Origin: CBDDKU01 sp965230375
Lineage (GTDB): Bacteria > Bacteroidota > Bacteroidia > Flavobacteriales_D > Cryomorphaceae
NCBI GenBank assembly: GCA_965230375.1
Contig: CBDDKU010000001.1
Coordinates: 18,506 to 82,505 of the forward strand
Reading direction: 5' to 3'
DNA length: 64,000 nt
Each line of letters starts with the position of its first letter. Positions within the stretch are counted from its first letter, which is position 1. Shown here in pieces: positions 36,752-45,910 of the stretch. The position numbers were made by a program, and so were the translations under genes. A model generated the notes under the pieces. It was not told the origin of the DNA, ran no database searches, and was given only the letters and a program-made list of their open reading frames with translations.

Positions 36752-36865
36752 GAAACAGGGTATATGACTGCAAAATTACCCAAAGAGGTCAATTGACCAG
36801 CTTAAACATTCCCGAATTTTGAACTCCTTCGGTACTAAAGACCAGAAGAAAAAAAATGCATAAAG

Positions 36866-37516
36866 CTACCTATTGTCTATCACATCCACACCGGGATGGT
36901 CCGCTTTGCTAAAAACAAAATCAGAAGCAGAGTAGGGGATATCTGCTGTGAATGACTTGACGTCATAGATGTAGTTGTCGCCTTGTTTCCCTAAAATCTT
37001 GATCCTTCTCAGCTCCATACGACCTTTGTCAATGTACAGTTCAACGGTGTGGAAGTTTTCTTGAGCTGGTTCGGTAGGATTTAACTTGATATAGTGACAA
37101 GGTCGACCGTCGATATTTACTTCATGTTGGTAATAGTGCTTAAACCCAGTTTCCCAGACCGTGTAGATCTTTGTTGGATTTAACCCTTCATCACCACTGT
37201 CATCGCTGTCAATTCCTACTTCATTCATTTCTCCACTGTAGGTCCACCGGGTGGTTCCGTCAGAGTATATCTCTATTTCATCTAGTTTGATGTAATAAGA
37301 GTTTCCTTTCATTTTGACCATTCCCGATTGGGTTTGTTCTACATCGGCAGCTACATCGATTAGTGTGAAATCGAACTCCGAAGTGATTGTGGTCATCTTT
37401 CTAGTCTTCTCGCTAAGCTCATCGAGAATTTCCTTTGCTTGATTTGTTTGAGCTATCCCGCTCGCTGAAAGGAAGAGTATAGCAGCTCCTGCTGCAATCG
37501 ACTTTAAAGTTTTCAT
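36866..37516 (-). CDS. lolA: Outer-membrane lipoprotein carrier LolA-like protein
   Basis: Periplasmic chaperone that carries lipoproteins to the outer membrane. Signal peptide 1-22 (ends ASGIAQ). The start after cleavage, AKEILDELSEKTRKMTTITSEFDFTL, and the later GMVKMKGNSYYIKLDEIEIYSDGTTRWTYSGEMNEV pattern (only key strands quoted in family terms) match the LolA beta half-barrel. Length 216 is normal. It follows ftsK by three bases, an order common in Bacteroidota, so both are probably on one transcript. Confidence 0.85.
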   Translation of the reverse strand: MKTLKSIAAGAAILFLSASGIAQTNQAKEILDELSEKTRKMTTITSEFDFTLIDVAADVEQTQSGMVKMKGNSYYIKLDEIEIYSDGTTRWTYSGEMNEVGIDSDDSGDEGLNPTKIYTVWETGFKHYYQHEVNIDGRPCHYIKLNPTEPAQENFHTVELYIDKGRMELRRIKILGKQGDNYIYDVKSFTADIPYSASDFVFSKADHPGVDVIDNR

Positions 37517-37519
37517 GTA

Positions 37520-40090
37520 TTAATTTTCAATTTTCTCTGACTCAGAATTCAATAACTGTTCCAAAGCGTATTCATCGGGAATCAAAACTTGTCTGGCTTT
37601 GCTTCCTTCAAACGGTCCAACGATCCCCGCAGCTTCTAGTTGATCTACGATACGTCCGGCTCGATTGTACCCCAATTTAAGCTTTCTTTGAATAAGACTG
37701 GTCGATCCTTGCTGATTTTGTACGATCACTCTTGCTGCATCTTCAAAAAGAGCATCTCGATCTCCTAAGTCTATTTCACCAGATCCACCACCTTCTTCTC
37801 CGATGTATTCTGGAAGCTCAAAGGCGGAAGGGTATCCGGTTTGGTTTCCGATGTACTCTGTTATTTCATCTACTTCAGGAGTGTCTACGAATCCGCACTG
37901 GATTCGAGTCAGATCATTTCCGGTAGAGAGAAGCATATCTCCACGACCGATCAACTGATCGGCCCCACCGGCGTCCAAGATGGTTCGAGAGTCAATCTTT
38001 GAAGACACACGGAATGCAATCCGTCCTGGGAAGTTAGCCTTGATTACACCTGTGATAATGTTTACAGAAGGTCTTTGAGTGGCTATAATCAAATGAATTC
38101 CAATAGCACGAGCCAATTGTGCTAATCTGGCTATCGGAGTTTCTACTTCTTTACCGGCTGTCATGATCAAGTCGGCAAACTCATCAACTACAAGGACGAT
38201 ATACGGAAGAAACTTGTGGCCCTTTTCTGGGTTGAGCTTTCGCTTGATGAATTTGGCATTGTACTCCTTGATGTTTCTGACCGAAGCATTTTTCAAAAGC
38301 TCATACCTGTTGTCCATTTCTATACAGAGTGAGTTCAAGGTCTTTACTACCTTACTTGTATCTGTTATGATTGGATCTTCTTCGTCTGGAAGTTTAGCCA
38401 GGTAGTGACGCTCAATTTTATTGAACAATGTAAGCTCTACCTTCTTTGGGTCGACCAAGACAAACTTAATTTGCGAAGGGTGACGCTTGTAGAGTAGGGA
38501 AACCAGAATGGCATTCAGCCCAACCGACTTACCTTGTCCTGTAGCACCAGCCATTAAAAGGTGGGGCATTTTGGCTAGGTCTGTGATGAAGGTTTCGTTT
38601 GAAATTGTCTTCCCAAGGGCTATTGGTAGCTCCATGGGTGAATTCTGAAACTTCTCGCTGGCCAGAAGCGCACGCATTGAAACAATGTCGGGGTTGCTGT
38701 TAGGCACTTCTATACCAATGGTGCCTTTTCCTGGAATTGGTGCAATGATACGGATACCAAGAGCTGCGAGACTCAATGCGATATCGTCTTCGAGATTTTT
38801 GATTTTGCTAATTCGAACACCAGGCTCAGGTACAATCTCGTATAGTGTGACCGTTGGCCCAATCGTCGCTTTGATCTTCTCAATTCCAATTTTATAGTGA
38901 GAAAGGGTAGTAACAATCTTATTCTTGTTCTCTTCAAGCTCTTCCTTGCTCACCGTTACTTTCCCACCTCCGTGATCTTCCAAAAGATCGATCGGTGGCA
39001 TTTTAAACTTAGCCAGATCAAGCGTAGGGTCGTACTCGCCAAAATCTGCGACCTTTTGATTGATTTCGGTTTTTGAAAGCTCTTTTTCCTTCTCCGGCAC
39101 CTCTATCGAAAATGAATCTTCTTCCTTGCCCGATTCATTTGCTGGTGCAACGGGTTCTAACTCAAGCGCCAAGCCATCATCACTGTCTTTTTCATTGTTC
39201 GTCTCGGTATTATCATTTCCAGCTTTATCCGGTTCGCCGGGCATGGGCACCTCCGTTTCCAAGCTGAGTTCTTTGTCTTCACTTTTTGTAACGACTTCGT
39301 CAGGAATGTCCGGTACGTCTTCATCACTCATGGCAATATCGGCAGCTGTGCGCTGAATATTGTCCATATCGCCAATTGTATCGTGAAACTCTTGTTCTTC
39401 TTCATCATCCAAGGCATCAGCACGGCGCTTGAACCGCTCACTCAAGTTTATTCCATTCAACTTATCGATAATCGGAGTAACCCATTTGAAAGAAGGGTTA
39501 AAAGCTATTATGATGTACGAAATTGACGCGAAGACCAGAAAAAAACCAGTTCCAATACTCCCGATTTTTCCGATTAGAGAGTGATTCAAATTATACCCAA
39601 AGGCACCACCAATAATCCGGGTGGAATCGGAAGTAAACACAAAAGCAAGTAGCGGAGAGAAAATCACCATTGCCATAATGCTCGCAAGAACCGTTTTTCC
39701 GAGTGGAAGGAGGCTTTTTTTGAAAAGCACCTTGAATCCGATCAAAAAAGTGATGAGTACGATAAGGTAACTCATCAGCCCAAACCACTCATAAACAAAG
39801 AAGTGGCCTGCCATCGCACCTAAAGGCCCAAGTAGGTTTTGGGTTTCGTAGTTACCTTCGCTCAAAACTGCACTCCACTCGTCAGAGAGCATGGATTGAT
39901 CTGCCTTCCATGTGAAAATGAAGCTAGATAGGGCTATGAGCAGAAGCAGTGAGCAGAATAGGATGAGTAAGCCCGTCACTTTCTTTGTGCGCTTATCCGA
40001 CACAAACCGCTTTATCCCATCAAACTTTGATTTACTCGTTGATGCCTTCGCTCCTTTTTTCGCTGATTTAACGCGATTTTTTCCTGCCAT
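37520..40090 (-). CDS. ftsK: DNA translocase FtsK/SpoIIIE
   Basis: Septal DNA pump that moves chromosomes apart during division. The N-terminus is basic, followed by four or so membrane helices (about 34-200). A long acidic linker (about 225-350) is rich in Glu, Asp and Ser. The motor domain has GATGQGKSVGLNA (Walker A), VLVDPKKVELTLF, YIVLVVDEFADLIM (Walker B) and the ATQRPSVNIITG block. The C-terminal winged helix gamma domain (GSTSLIQRKLKLGYNRAGRI region) reads KOPS-type sequences. Length 856 is normal for the phylum. LolA follows. Confidence 0.95.
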   Translation of the reverse strand: MAGKNRVKSAKKGAKASTSKSKFDGIKRFVSDKRTKKVTGLLILFCSLLLLIALSSFIFTWKADQSMLSDEWSAVLSEGNYETQNLLGPLGAMAGHFFVYEWFGLMSYLIVLITFLIGFKVLFKKSLLPLGKTVLASIMAMVIFSPLLAFVFTSDSTRIIGGAFGYNLNHSLIGKIGSIGTGFFLVFASISYIIIAFNPSFKWVTPIIDKLNGINLSERFKRRADALDDEEEQEFHDTIGDMDNIQRTAADIAMSDEDVPDIPDEVVTKSEDKELSLETEVPMPGEPDKAGNDNTETNNEKDSDDGLALELEPVAPANESGKEEDSFSIEVPEKEKELSKTEINQKVADFGEYDPTLDLAKFKMPPIDLLEDHGGGKVTVSKEELEENKNKIVTTLSHYKIGIEKIKATIGPTVTLYEIVPEPGVRISKIKNLEDDIALSLAALGIRIIAPIPGKGTIGIEVPNSNPDIVSMRALLASEKFQNSPMELPIALGKTISNETFITDLAKMPHLLMAGATGQGKSVGLNAILVSLLYKRHPSQIKFVLVDPKKVELTLFNKIERHYLAKLPDEEDPIITDTSKVVKTLNSLCIEMDNRYELLKNASVRNIKEYNAKFIKRKLNPEKGHKFLPYIVLVVDEFADLIMTAGKEVETPIARLAQLARAIGIHLIIATQRPSVNIITGVIKANFPGRIAFRVSSKIDSRTILDAGGADQLIGRGDMLLSTGNDLTRIQCGFVDTPEVDEITEYIGNQTGYPSAFELPEYIGEEGGGSGEIDLGDRDALFEDAARVIVQNQQGSTSLIQRKLKLGYNRAGRIVDQLEAAGIVGPFEGSKARQVLIPDEYALEQLLNSESEKIEN

Positions 40091-40294
40091 TTTCCTCTGA
40101 AATTCTCCTTGGGGTCAATTATCAAATATAAGGTTGAACTCTAGTATTAACGGGGATATTCCACTTGTATTTCAACAGTGTCTTGTGAAGTAGTGGCCGT
40201 TTGAATAAAGTGAGATGGTCCAAATTTGGAATGTGATTCTTAGCGAATTGAATTATTTCATCAGAGCTTATTTCGTGTACTTTTGAATAGACTT

Positions 40295-40855
40295 ATGGAA
40301 ACAAAGAATCAAACTGAACTTGAGGAAGCTACTTTGGGCGCTGGTTGCTTCTGGTGTGTAGAAGCTGTGTTCAATGACTTGAAAGGTGTATCACATGTGG
40401 AATCTGGATACAGCGGTGGGCATATAAAGAACCCTGCCTATAGGGAAGTGTGTACCGGCAGAACTGGTCATGCAGAAGTGATCAGAATCGAATTTGATCC
40501 AAATCAAATTAGTTTCCAGAAATTGCTTGAAGTCTTCTTTCTGACTCACGACCCCACTACCTTAAATCGCCAAGGGGCAGATGTGGGGACACAATACCGC
40601 AGCGCCATATTTTATCATAGTGAAGAGCAAAAGAGAATTGCGGAGTCTGCTATCCGAGCCATATCTGAAACGAACGAATGGCAAAACCCGATTGTAACGG
40701 TGGTTGAGCCACTAGAGAATTACTACCCTGCTGAGAATCACCACCAGGATTACTTCAACAATAACAGCGATCAGCCCTATTGCGCTGCTGTTATCAGACC
40801 CAAACTCGAAAAATTCAAAAAGAGATTTGCTGAGCTTCTCAAAGAGAATAGCTAG
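40295..40855 (+). CDS. msrA: Peptide methionine sulfoxide reductase A
   Basis: Reduces methionine-S-sulfoxide in proteins. The active site GAGCFWCVEAVF (Cys13-type nucleophile, after the ATG at 40295) is complete, as are GYSGGHIKNPAYREVC, FDPNQISF, HDPTTLNRQGADVGTQYRS and the NYYPAENHHQDYF tail. Length about 186 is normal. The frame extends upstream to a TTG at 40283; the ATG at 40295 fits better. The next gene begins inside its 3' end. Confidence 0.96.
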   Translation: METKNQTELEEATLGAGCFWCVEAVFNDLKGVSHVESGYSGGHIKNPAYREVCTGRTGHAEVIRIEFDPNQISFQKLLEVFFLTHDPTTLNRQGADVGTQYRSAIFYHSEEQKRIAESAIRAISETNEWQNPIVTVVEPLENYYPAENHHQDYFNNNSDQPYCAAVIRPKLEKFKKRFAELLKENS

Positions 40856-41765
40856 AATCCTGCTCCTATTGCTGGGTTTGGTGGTGGCGAACGGCGTGTT
40901 CGCACAGTCAAAACTATCCTTTTTTCAGAATGCCGATACACTTCACAAGGGTAGAGTTTGGGGCGTGGGAATTACAGCAGCTGTTGGGTATACGACCACT
41001 ATCATTGGGTTGACTGAGCTATGGTACAATGATTATCCGCGGTCTGACTTTCATTTCTATAATGACAATGGGGCATGGATGCAGATGGATAAGCTCGGCC
41101 ATGCTCTCACAGCATATCAAGTGGGAAGGTATGGATATGGAGCACTCAATTGGGCAGGGGTTGACAAGAAACCGGCAGTTTGGATCGGAGGAAATCTGGG
41201 GCTATTTTTTCTCACAAGTGTTGAAGTTTTAGACGGGACATCTGCAGAATGGGGATTCAGCACGGGAGATGCATTGGCTAATTTAGGTGGAGCTGCACTC
41301 TTCATTGGGCAGCAACTGGCCTGGGACGAGCAGCGAATTCAGCTCAAGTTTTCTTACAGTGCAAGTCCTTATGCTGAAATGAGACCTGAAACGCTGGGCA
41401 GTGGAGGGGTAGAGAGCGTCCTAAAAGACTACAATGGCCAAACCATCTGGATGTCAGTGACCCCGTCTGCCTTTTCAAATCGCGATAAAAAGTTTCTTCC
41501 CTGGTTAAGCGTTTCAGTAGGCTACAGCGCGAATGGAATGCTGGGAGGTACTGAGAATCCGGGCTTTGATGATGCTGGAATGCCACTACCTCCTGTTGAT
41601 CGCTACAGGCAGTACTTTCTCAGCTTGGATGTGGACGCTTCAAAAATCCCGGTCAAATCACCTGCACTCAAGACCCTTTTTAGTGTGATCGGATTCATCA
41701 AGTTTCCTGCACCAACTCTGGAATTTTCACAGGACAAACTCACCTGGCACTGGATGTATTTCTAG
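40827..41765 (+). CDS. DUF2279-type membrane-associated or periplasmic protein
   Basis: The 312-residue protein starts with a signal peptide (RILLLLLGLVVANGVFAQS). The next part has GHALTAYQVGRYGYGAL, and WGFSTGDALANLGGAALFIGQQ, which correspond to the conserved H-x-x-T-Y and G-D-x-x-A-N-x-x-G elements of DUF2279. The only workable start is the TTG at 40827, inside msrA (29-base overlap), since no ATG lies before the signal peptide. Function unknown; the family is assumed to be outer-membrane or periplasmic. Its stop overlaps that of the convergent endonuclease-like gene by four bases. Confidence 0.75.
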   Translation: MLSFSKRIARILLLLLGLVVANGVFAQSKLSFFQNADTLHKGRVWGVGITAAVGYTTTIIGLTELWYNDYPRSDFHFYNDNGAWMQMDKLGHALTAYQVGRYGYGALNWAGVDKKPAVWIGGNLGLFFLTSVEVLDGTSAEWGFSTGDALANLGGAALFIGQQLAWDEQRIQLKFSYSASPYAEMRPETLGSGGVESVLKDYNGQTIWMSVTPSAFSNRDKKFLPWLSVSVGYSANGMLGGTENPGFDDAGMPLPPVDRYRQYFLSLDVDASKIPVKSPALKTLFSVIGFIKFPAPTLEFSQDKLTWHWMYF

Positions 41766-42796
41766 TAGAGCAAGGAAGAAGCTACAGGAAAGTGATCGCT
41801 AAACCCGCCGTAGTAGTTGGGGCCACCATAAGTCCTGTTTGGGCTCATTTCTCCACTTTTCCTATTGGTATACGTCATCGTCGAATCAAACTTTGCTCCA
41901 GTACTTCCAGATTTGATAAGTGGAAGCTTTTCGTTTACAAGAATTGGGCTGACGATAATTTGATCTAGGAATCCCCACTGACCTTTGAAGTTATAAGACC
42001 CCATGTTAGATCCAGCTTCATCATACATGAGATTCACAAGTTTGGAATCGTCATTGACACTTGAAGCCCCAAGAATTTCTCTTACGGATTCATCAGTGGG
42101 GTAATCGTTGAAATCGCCCATGCAAATAACCGCCGTGTTTGGCTCATAAAGCAAAAGGCTATCAATATGTTGAGCTAAGGCTCTTGCCGCTTTTGCTCTT
42201 TTAATATCCGATGCTTTTACGCCACCCGAGCGCGATGGCCAATGATTGATGAAAATGTGAAGTTCTGTCTTTCCTTTAATCAGTCCTTTTATGTACATGA
42301 TGTCCCTGGTTGGACGCTCTTCCATGCCAAGATCAACTCTTATCATGTTTACATTCTTCGGCTTGAAGTAGCCTTTTCTGTATATAAAAGCGACGTCTAT
42401 CCCCCTTTGGTCGGGACTTTCGGAATGAATAACTCTGTATTTTCCAGGTTTGAGTGTTTCGGTGTCAACCAAATCTTTTACTACCTGAATATTCTCAACT
42501 TCACATAGCCCAACAAATCCCGGAAGCTCATCACCCATCATCGAAATGCCGTGCGCTAGATCGTTTAGCTTTTTCTCATACCGCATGGCTGTCCATGCCT
42601 TTTCACTTTCAGGGGTAAATTCATCGTCCTTTGTAAGTGGATTGTCTATGGTGTCGAAAAGGTTCTCGACATTATAGAATCCAAAGGCCATCTCTCGATA
42701 TGGCTTCTTTTTTTGGGGAGCAAAATCAGGCCTACCCGACTGGATGGTCAGAATTGCTAGGATGAAAAAGCTCAGAATGGTTAGTTTTGAGCGCAT
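41762..42796 (-). CDS. Endonuclease/exonuclease/phosphatase-family protein, exported
   Basis: Member of the EEP (DNase I-like) superfamily with FYNVENLFDTID, VGLCEVENIQV (Glu, metal ligand), HIFINHWPSRSGG (catalytic His), CMGDFNDYPTDE (Asp/Asn) and YGGFSDHFPVAS (final His) all in order. I chose the ATG at 42796 because it begins an N-terminal hydrophobic signal (RSKLTILSFFILAILTI); the frame extends further to 42844 but without sense for export. Such secreted proteins in Bacteroidota may cleave extracellular nucleic acids or phosphoesters; substrate unknown. Confidence 0.87.
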   Translation of the reverse strand: MRSKLTILSFFILAILTIQSGRPDFAPQKKKPYREMAFGFYNVENLFDTIDNPLTKDDEFTPESEKAWTAMRYEKKLNDLAHGISMMGDELPGFVGLCEVENIQVVKDLVDTETLKPGKYRVIHSESPDQRGIDVAFIYRKGYFKPKNVNMIRVDLGMEERPTRDIMYIKGLIKGKTELHIFINHWPSRSGGVKASDIKRAKAARALAQHIDSLLLYEPNTAVICMGDFNDYPTDESVREILGASSVNDDSKLVNLMYDEAGSNMGSYNFKGQWGFLDQIIVSPILVNEKLPLIKSGSTGAKFDSTMTYTNRKSGEMSPNRTYGGPNYYGGFSDHFPVASSLLY

Positions 42797-42853
42797 AAAC
42801 GGGGAGGTTAGTTTTGGCAAATGTAGATATTCCCGACAAATCATAAATCAGTC

Positions 42854-43363
42854 ATGGCAGAGCTAAAGGTAGGAGATCGAGTTTTGTTTCTGGATGAAGA
42901 AGGGGGAGGTCTCGTCAAAGAGATTGATTCCTACGGAATTTTAGTTGAAGATCAAGATGGATTTGAAAGAAAAATGTTGGTTTCGCAGCTGGTCAAAGAG
43001 CAGAAAATATCCTATCTGGAACCCGAAGATGACAAGGAAGAAGCGCCAAAAAAATCGAGAATTAAGGTGCGATCAAACGAGATTTTAGAAGTTGATCTAC
43101 ACCTTCATGAACTGACTCGATTCGAAAAGCGTATGACTAACCACCAGAAACTTACACTGCAGTTAACCCACGCTAAAGAGTCGCTTGAAAAAGCGAGAAA
43201 AAGTGGTGTGAAGCGCTTGATATTAATTCATGGTGTCGGTGCGGGAACACTTAAAAGCGCCTTGAGGAAATGGCTGGATACCCAGACGCAGCTGGAGTAT
43301 TATGATGCTAGCGTTCTCGAGTATGGATATGGAGCCACTGAGGTAAGGCTTTGGACGAACTAA
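42854..43363 (+). CDS. Smr-domain protein with N-terminal Tudor-like module
   Basis: Residues 1-50 (VGDRVLFLDEEGGGLVKEIDSYGILVEDQDGFE) look like a KOW/Tudor-like beta barrel, as in the DUF2027 start. Residues 75-169 are an Smr domain as found at the C-terminus of MutS2: VDLHLHEL, then LILIHGVGAGTLKSALRKWL (key HGxGxGxLR pattern) and the acidic-aromatic end. Smr domains cleave or bind branched nucleic acids or stalled-ribosome mRNA. It is a short version of DUF2027/Smr proteins that are usually about 300 residues or more. Confidence 0.82.
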   Translation: MAELKVGDRVLFLDEEGGGLVKEIDSYGILVEDQDGFERKMLVSQLVKEQKISYLEPEDDKEEAPKKSRIKVRSNEILEVDLHLHELTRFEKRMTNHQKLTLQLTHAKESLEKARKSGVKRLILIHGVGAGTLKSALRKWLDTQTQLEYYDASVLEYGYGATEVRLWTN

Positions 43364-44020
43364 CTATTTGACGACAGCAAATGATCTTGCGAAGTCATCA
43401 AAAGGGAGCTCTCGGATATTTGATGGTATCTCAAATTCAGTGGCCGGGATCTGTGTCTCTTTGATCTCTTGAGCTGAATAGGTCATTCTAATATCCTTCT
43501 TCACAGTTTCGTAGTACAGCGGTGTGCCATCTAAGTTGGCTAGTTCAGGAATGATATTTCCGGAAGCAATGGTCTTCGTGTAGTAAATGTGGAGCGTATC
43601 CGTATTTTCCAGCGTATAGGCATGAGAGCAATTCACACCCCCAATCTCCTTTTTGTACTCATCATAGAAAACTGCCTTTGCCGGAACTTGCTCTAAGTCT
43701 TTGATGTTTTCGTGGCTCATACGCACTTTAAATGCGCTGCCCAAAAATTGCATCACAAGGGTCATGTCACCTGTTTCGTGGTTAGAAATGAATGATTGCA
43801 CCCCACCACCAGAAGTGCTTTGTTCAAACTTAGACATGTTTCCCTTCAGATAGAGATAACTCAAATCAGGAAATGATTCCAACATGTTTTTAAGATGAGC
43901 ATCATCCGTTGAATACTCAATCGAATATGCTATGACTCCTTCAAATTGTGAAAATGCTGAAAGGCTGACCCCCATAAAGAAGGTCAGCGCCATAAGCATT
44001 CGTGTCTCAATTCTTTTCAT
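43364..44020 (-). CDS. Exported protein, related to its upstream neighbour (DUF4412-like)
   Basis: Start chosen at the ATG at 44020, which begins a signal peptide (RMLMALTFFMGVSLSAFSQ). The mature part, FEGVIAYSIEYSTDD onwards, resembles the beta-rich periplasmic DUF4412-type family: paired sheets with short loops and a central VNCSHAYTLENTDTLHIYYTKTI stretch whose pattern (Cys, DT, IYYT) recurs in the next gene upstream (HCKKALVVYED, EVFYT). No catalytic residues are evident. The two genes are one base apart and look like an old tandem duplication. Function unknown. Confidence 0.7.
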   Translation of the reverse strand: MKRIETRMLMALTFFMGVSLSAFSQFEGVIAYSIEYSTDDAHLKNMLESFPDLSYLYLKGNMSKFEQSTSGGGVQSFISNHETGDMTLVMQFLGSAFKVRMSHENIKDLEQVPAKAVFYDEYKKEIGGVNCSHAYTLENTDTLHIYYTKTIASGNIIPELANLDGTPLYYETVKKDIRMTYSAQEIKETQIPATEFEIPSNIRELPFDDFARSFAVVK

Positions 44021-44021
44021 G

Positions 44022-44774
44022 TTACAGTTCAAATGTTTCGACGAGCTGCTCGAGTTCGACGTCCATCGACTCTCGAGAAATCTCGGTATAATCATCTTGG
44101 GTGGCCAGAGCTTCAGGGTCGAGAGGGGTATTCTGAACAGACTCGGCTTCAAGTCTCATTCTTACACCAAATTCTTCTATTTCATAGGCCATCAATACTC
44201 CTTCAATATCTCTATACTGTGTGCACCAGTTTGGTGACTCCATTTTTATATCAGTTGTGTAGAACACTTCTATTTCTGGAATCTCAACATCTTCATAGAC
44301 CACCAAAGCTTTTTTACAATGGTACCCGGCTATTGTGTCAGTATCTTCTGTAACAATCACAGTCATTTTTGGGTAATTAGATAGCATCTGAATTACTCCG
44401 GTATTGTCCATTTTCACTTTGATCTTCTTCCTGAAAATCTTCAATTGGTGCTCTACAGTTTTCAAGTCTCTGTTTGCAACAATTCGGTTCTTAAATACAC
44501 CACCTGCTGCTTCAAAATGAGAAGCGAAAGCTTTTTCGCTGAACTCATAGATCATTGACTCGGGAAGGAGGCTTGCTGTGATAGATTCATCCGTCATTTC
44601 TGGAAAGCTTACGCGGTATTCAATAACACCTTCGCTAATTCGCTTGTCAAATACATCATTCGAAATCGTACTACAAGCAGCAACCAAAAGACTCATGATT
44701 AAAATTGGCGCCATCCAAACGACTGACAAAGCCAACTTTAATTTTGCTTTAGAATAAGGGTGTGGTCTTTTCAA
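44022..44774 (-). CDS. Lipoprotein related to the downstream exported protein
   Basis: A 250-residue predicted lipoprotein: basic start, hydrophobic helix and lipobox VAACS (Cys34). The mature region (GVIEYRVSFPEMTD onward) shares order and key positions with the downstream gene: a start strand beginning G-V-I-x-Y, a middle DTDTIAGYHCKKALVVYED with the Cys, and EVFYTTDIK near the C-terminus. The end is rich in Glu/Asp. Together the two genes may be a pair of periplasmic and outer membrane-anchored forms of the same fold. No function assigned. Confidence 0.7.
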   Translation of the reverse strand: MKRPHPYSKAKLKLALSVVWMAPILIMSLLVAACSTISNDVFDKRISEGVIEYRVSFPEMTDESITASLLPESMIYEFSEKAFASHFEAAGGVFKNRIVANRDLKTVEHQLKIFRKKIKVKMDNTGVIQMLSNYPKMTVIVTEDTDTIAGYHCKKALVVYEDVEIPEIEVFYTTDIKMESPNWCTQYRDIEGVLMAYEIEEFGVRMRLEAESVQNTPLDPEALATQDDYTEISRESMDVELEQLVETFEL

Positions 44775-44958
44775 AATAAAACTGTTTCAGGTTGTGTAAA
44801 ATGGTTTTGGTTCCTGCTAATACGCTGTTGATGTCAAAAGGTTACGAATGTATGATGTCGCTTTTCGCATACCTATCTTCCGCTTGTGATATGCTGTTTA
44901 CTCCGTTTAAAATTTGATCTTTGCACCTAAAATCAAAGACTATAATTTTCGCTTAGAT

Positions 44959-45906
44959 ATGAGAAAGATTACACGTGTAGAAGTGGAATCGGAAGTAGGA
45001 GCAGGAACCCGCGGTGCACGCATGGGAGTGGAAGCTCTGAAGACTGTGGGCTTCAATCGCAATTCCCAGTTTTTTAACTTGGATAATAGTGTGAAGGTGG
45101 ATGTAGCCAATGAAGTAATGTTCGATGATGATCCATCCAAATATGCTATCCACAAAGAAGGAGTTTTGCACACGTGCCGGGCAGTTGCAGATTCGGTGTC
45201 GAGTGTGCTTAAAGCGGGTGAGTTTCCTTTCGTCCTAGCTGGTGACCATAGCTCTGCTGCTGGTACAATTGCCGGAATTCAAAAAGCGTTTCCCGATAAA
45301 AGATTGGGTGTAATCTGGGTGGATGCCCATGCAGATTTGCAAACGCCATATACCACGGAGTCGGGCAATATGCATGGAATGCCATTGGCGATGGCTATTG
45401 CAGATGACAACGAAGAAGCAGCTGTGAACAAGGTGAAAGAGTCTACGGAGAAGACTTGGGAAAAGCTAAAGTCGATGGGGCCGGAAGGTAGAGCCCTTGC
45501 TCCTGAGGATATTGTCTTTATTGCAGCGCGTGACATAGACAAGGCGGAGGACAAACTCATTAATAAATTCAACATTAAGAACTTCACTGTAGAAGAAGTT
45601 AGAGATAAATCGCCCAAATCTGTCGCAGAGGAAAGCCTCAGTATTCTTTCTGAATGCGATATAATTTATGTCAGCTTCGATGTTGATTCACTGGATACAA
45701 AGATTTCGGTCGGAACGGGAACTCCTGTGCCTGGCGGATTGGAAGTAGAAGAAGCCAAGGTGATTCTAGAGCATTTCGCGGCTGAGCCGAGGTTAGTTGC
45801 ATTTGAGGTAGTAGAGATTAACCCAACCCTCGACACGCGCAACAAAATGGCGGAGACCGCATTTGATTTGATTGTTCCAGTCAGAGATATTATTGCCAAT
45901 AGCTAG
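44959..45906 (+). CDS. Arginase family protein (ureohydrolase)
   Basis: Hydrolyses arginine to ornithine and urea, or a related guanidino compound. All metal-binding blocks are present: AGDHSSAAGT, WVDAHADLQTP (key DAHAD), GNMHGMPLAMA and SFDVDSLD. The end (VAFEVVEINPTLD) includes the conserved EhNP. The ATG at 44959 is chosen over the frame start at 44914. Length 315 is normal. Arginase versus agmatinase cannot be decided from sequence here, but context (ctlX and argS next) fits arginine. A weak -7-like GATCTTTG lies upstream. Confidence 0.9.
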   Translation: MRKITRVEVESEVGAGTRGARMGVEALKTVGFNRNSQFFNLDNSVKVDVANEVMFDDDPSKYAIHKEGVLHTCRAVADSVSSVLKAGEFPFVLAGDHSSAAGTIAGIQKAFPDKRLGVIWVDAHADLQTPYTTESGNMHGMPLAMAIADDNEEAAVNKVKESTEKTWEKLKSMGPEGRALAPEDIVFIAARDIDKAEDKLINKFNIKNFTVEEVRDKSPKSVAEESLSILSECDIIYVSFDVDSLDTKISVGTGTPVPGGLEVEEAKVILEHFAAEPRLVAFEVVEINPTLDTRNKMAETAFDLIVPVRDIIANS

Positions 45907-45910
45907 CCTG

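Noticed and set aside
40278..40285. TACTTTTG box ahead of msrA
   Set aside because: Too near the ATG and no -33 element; not listed as a feature.
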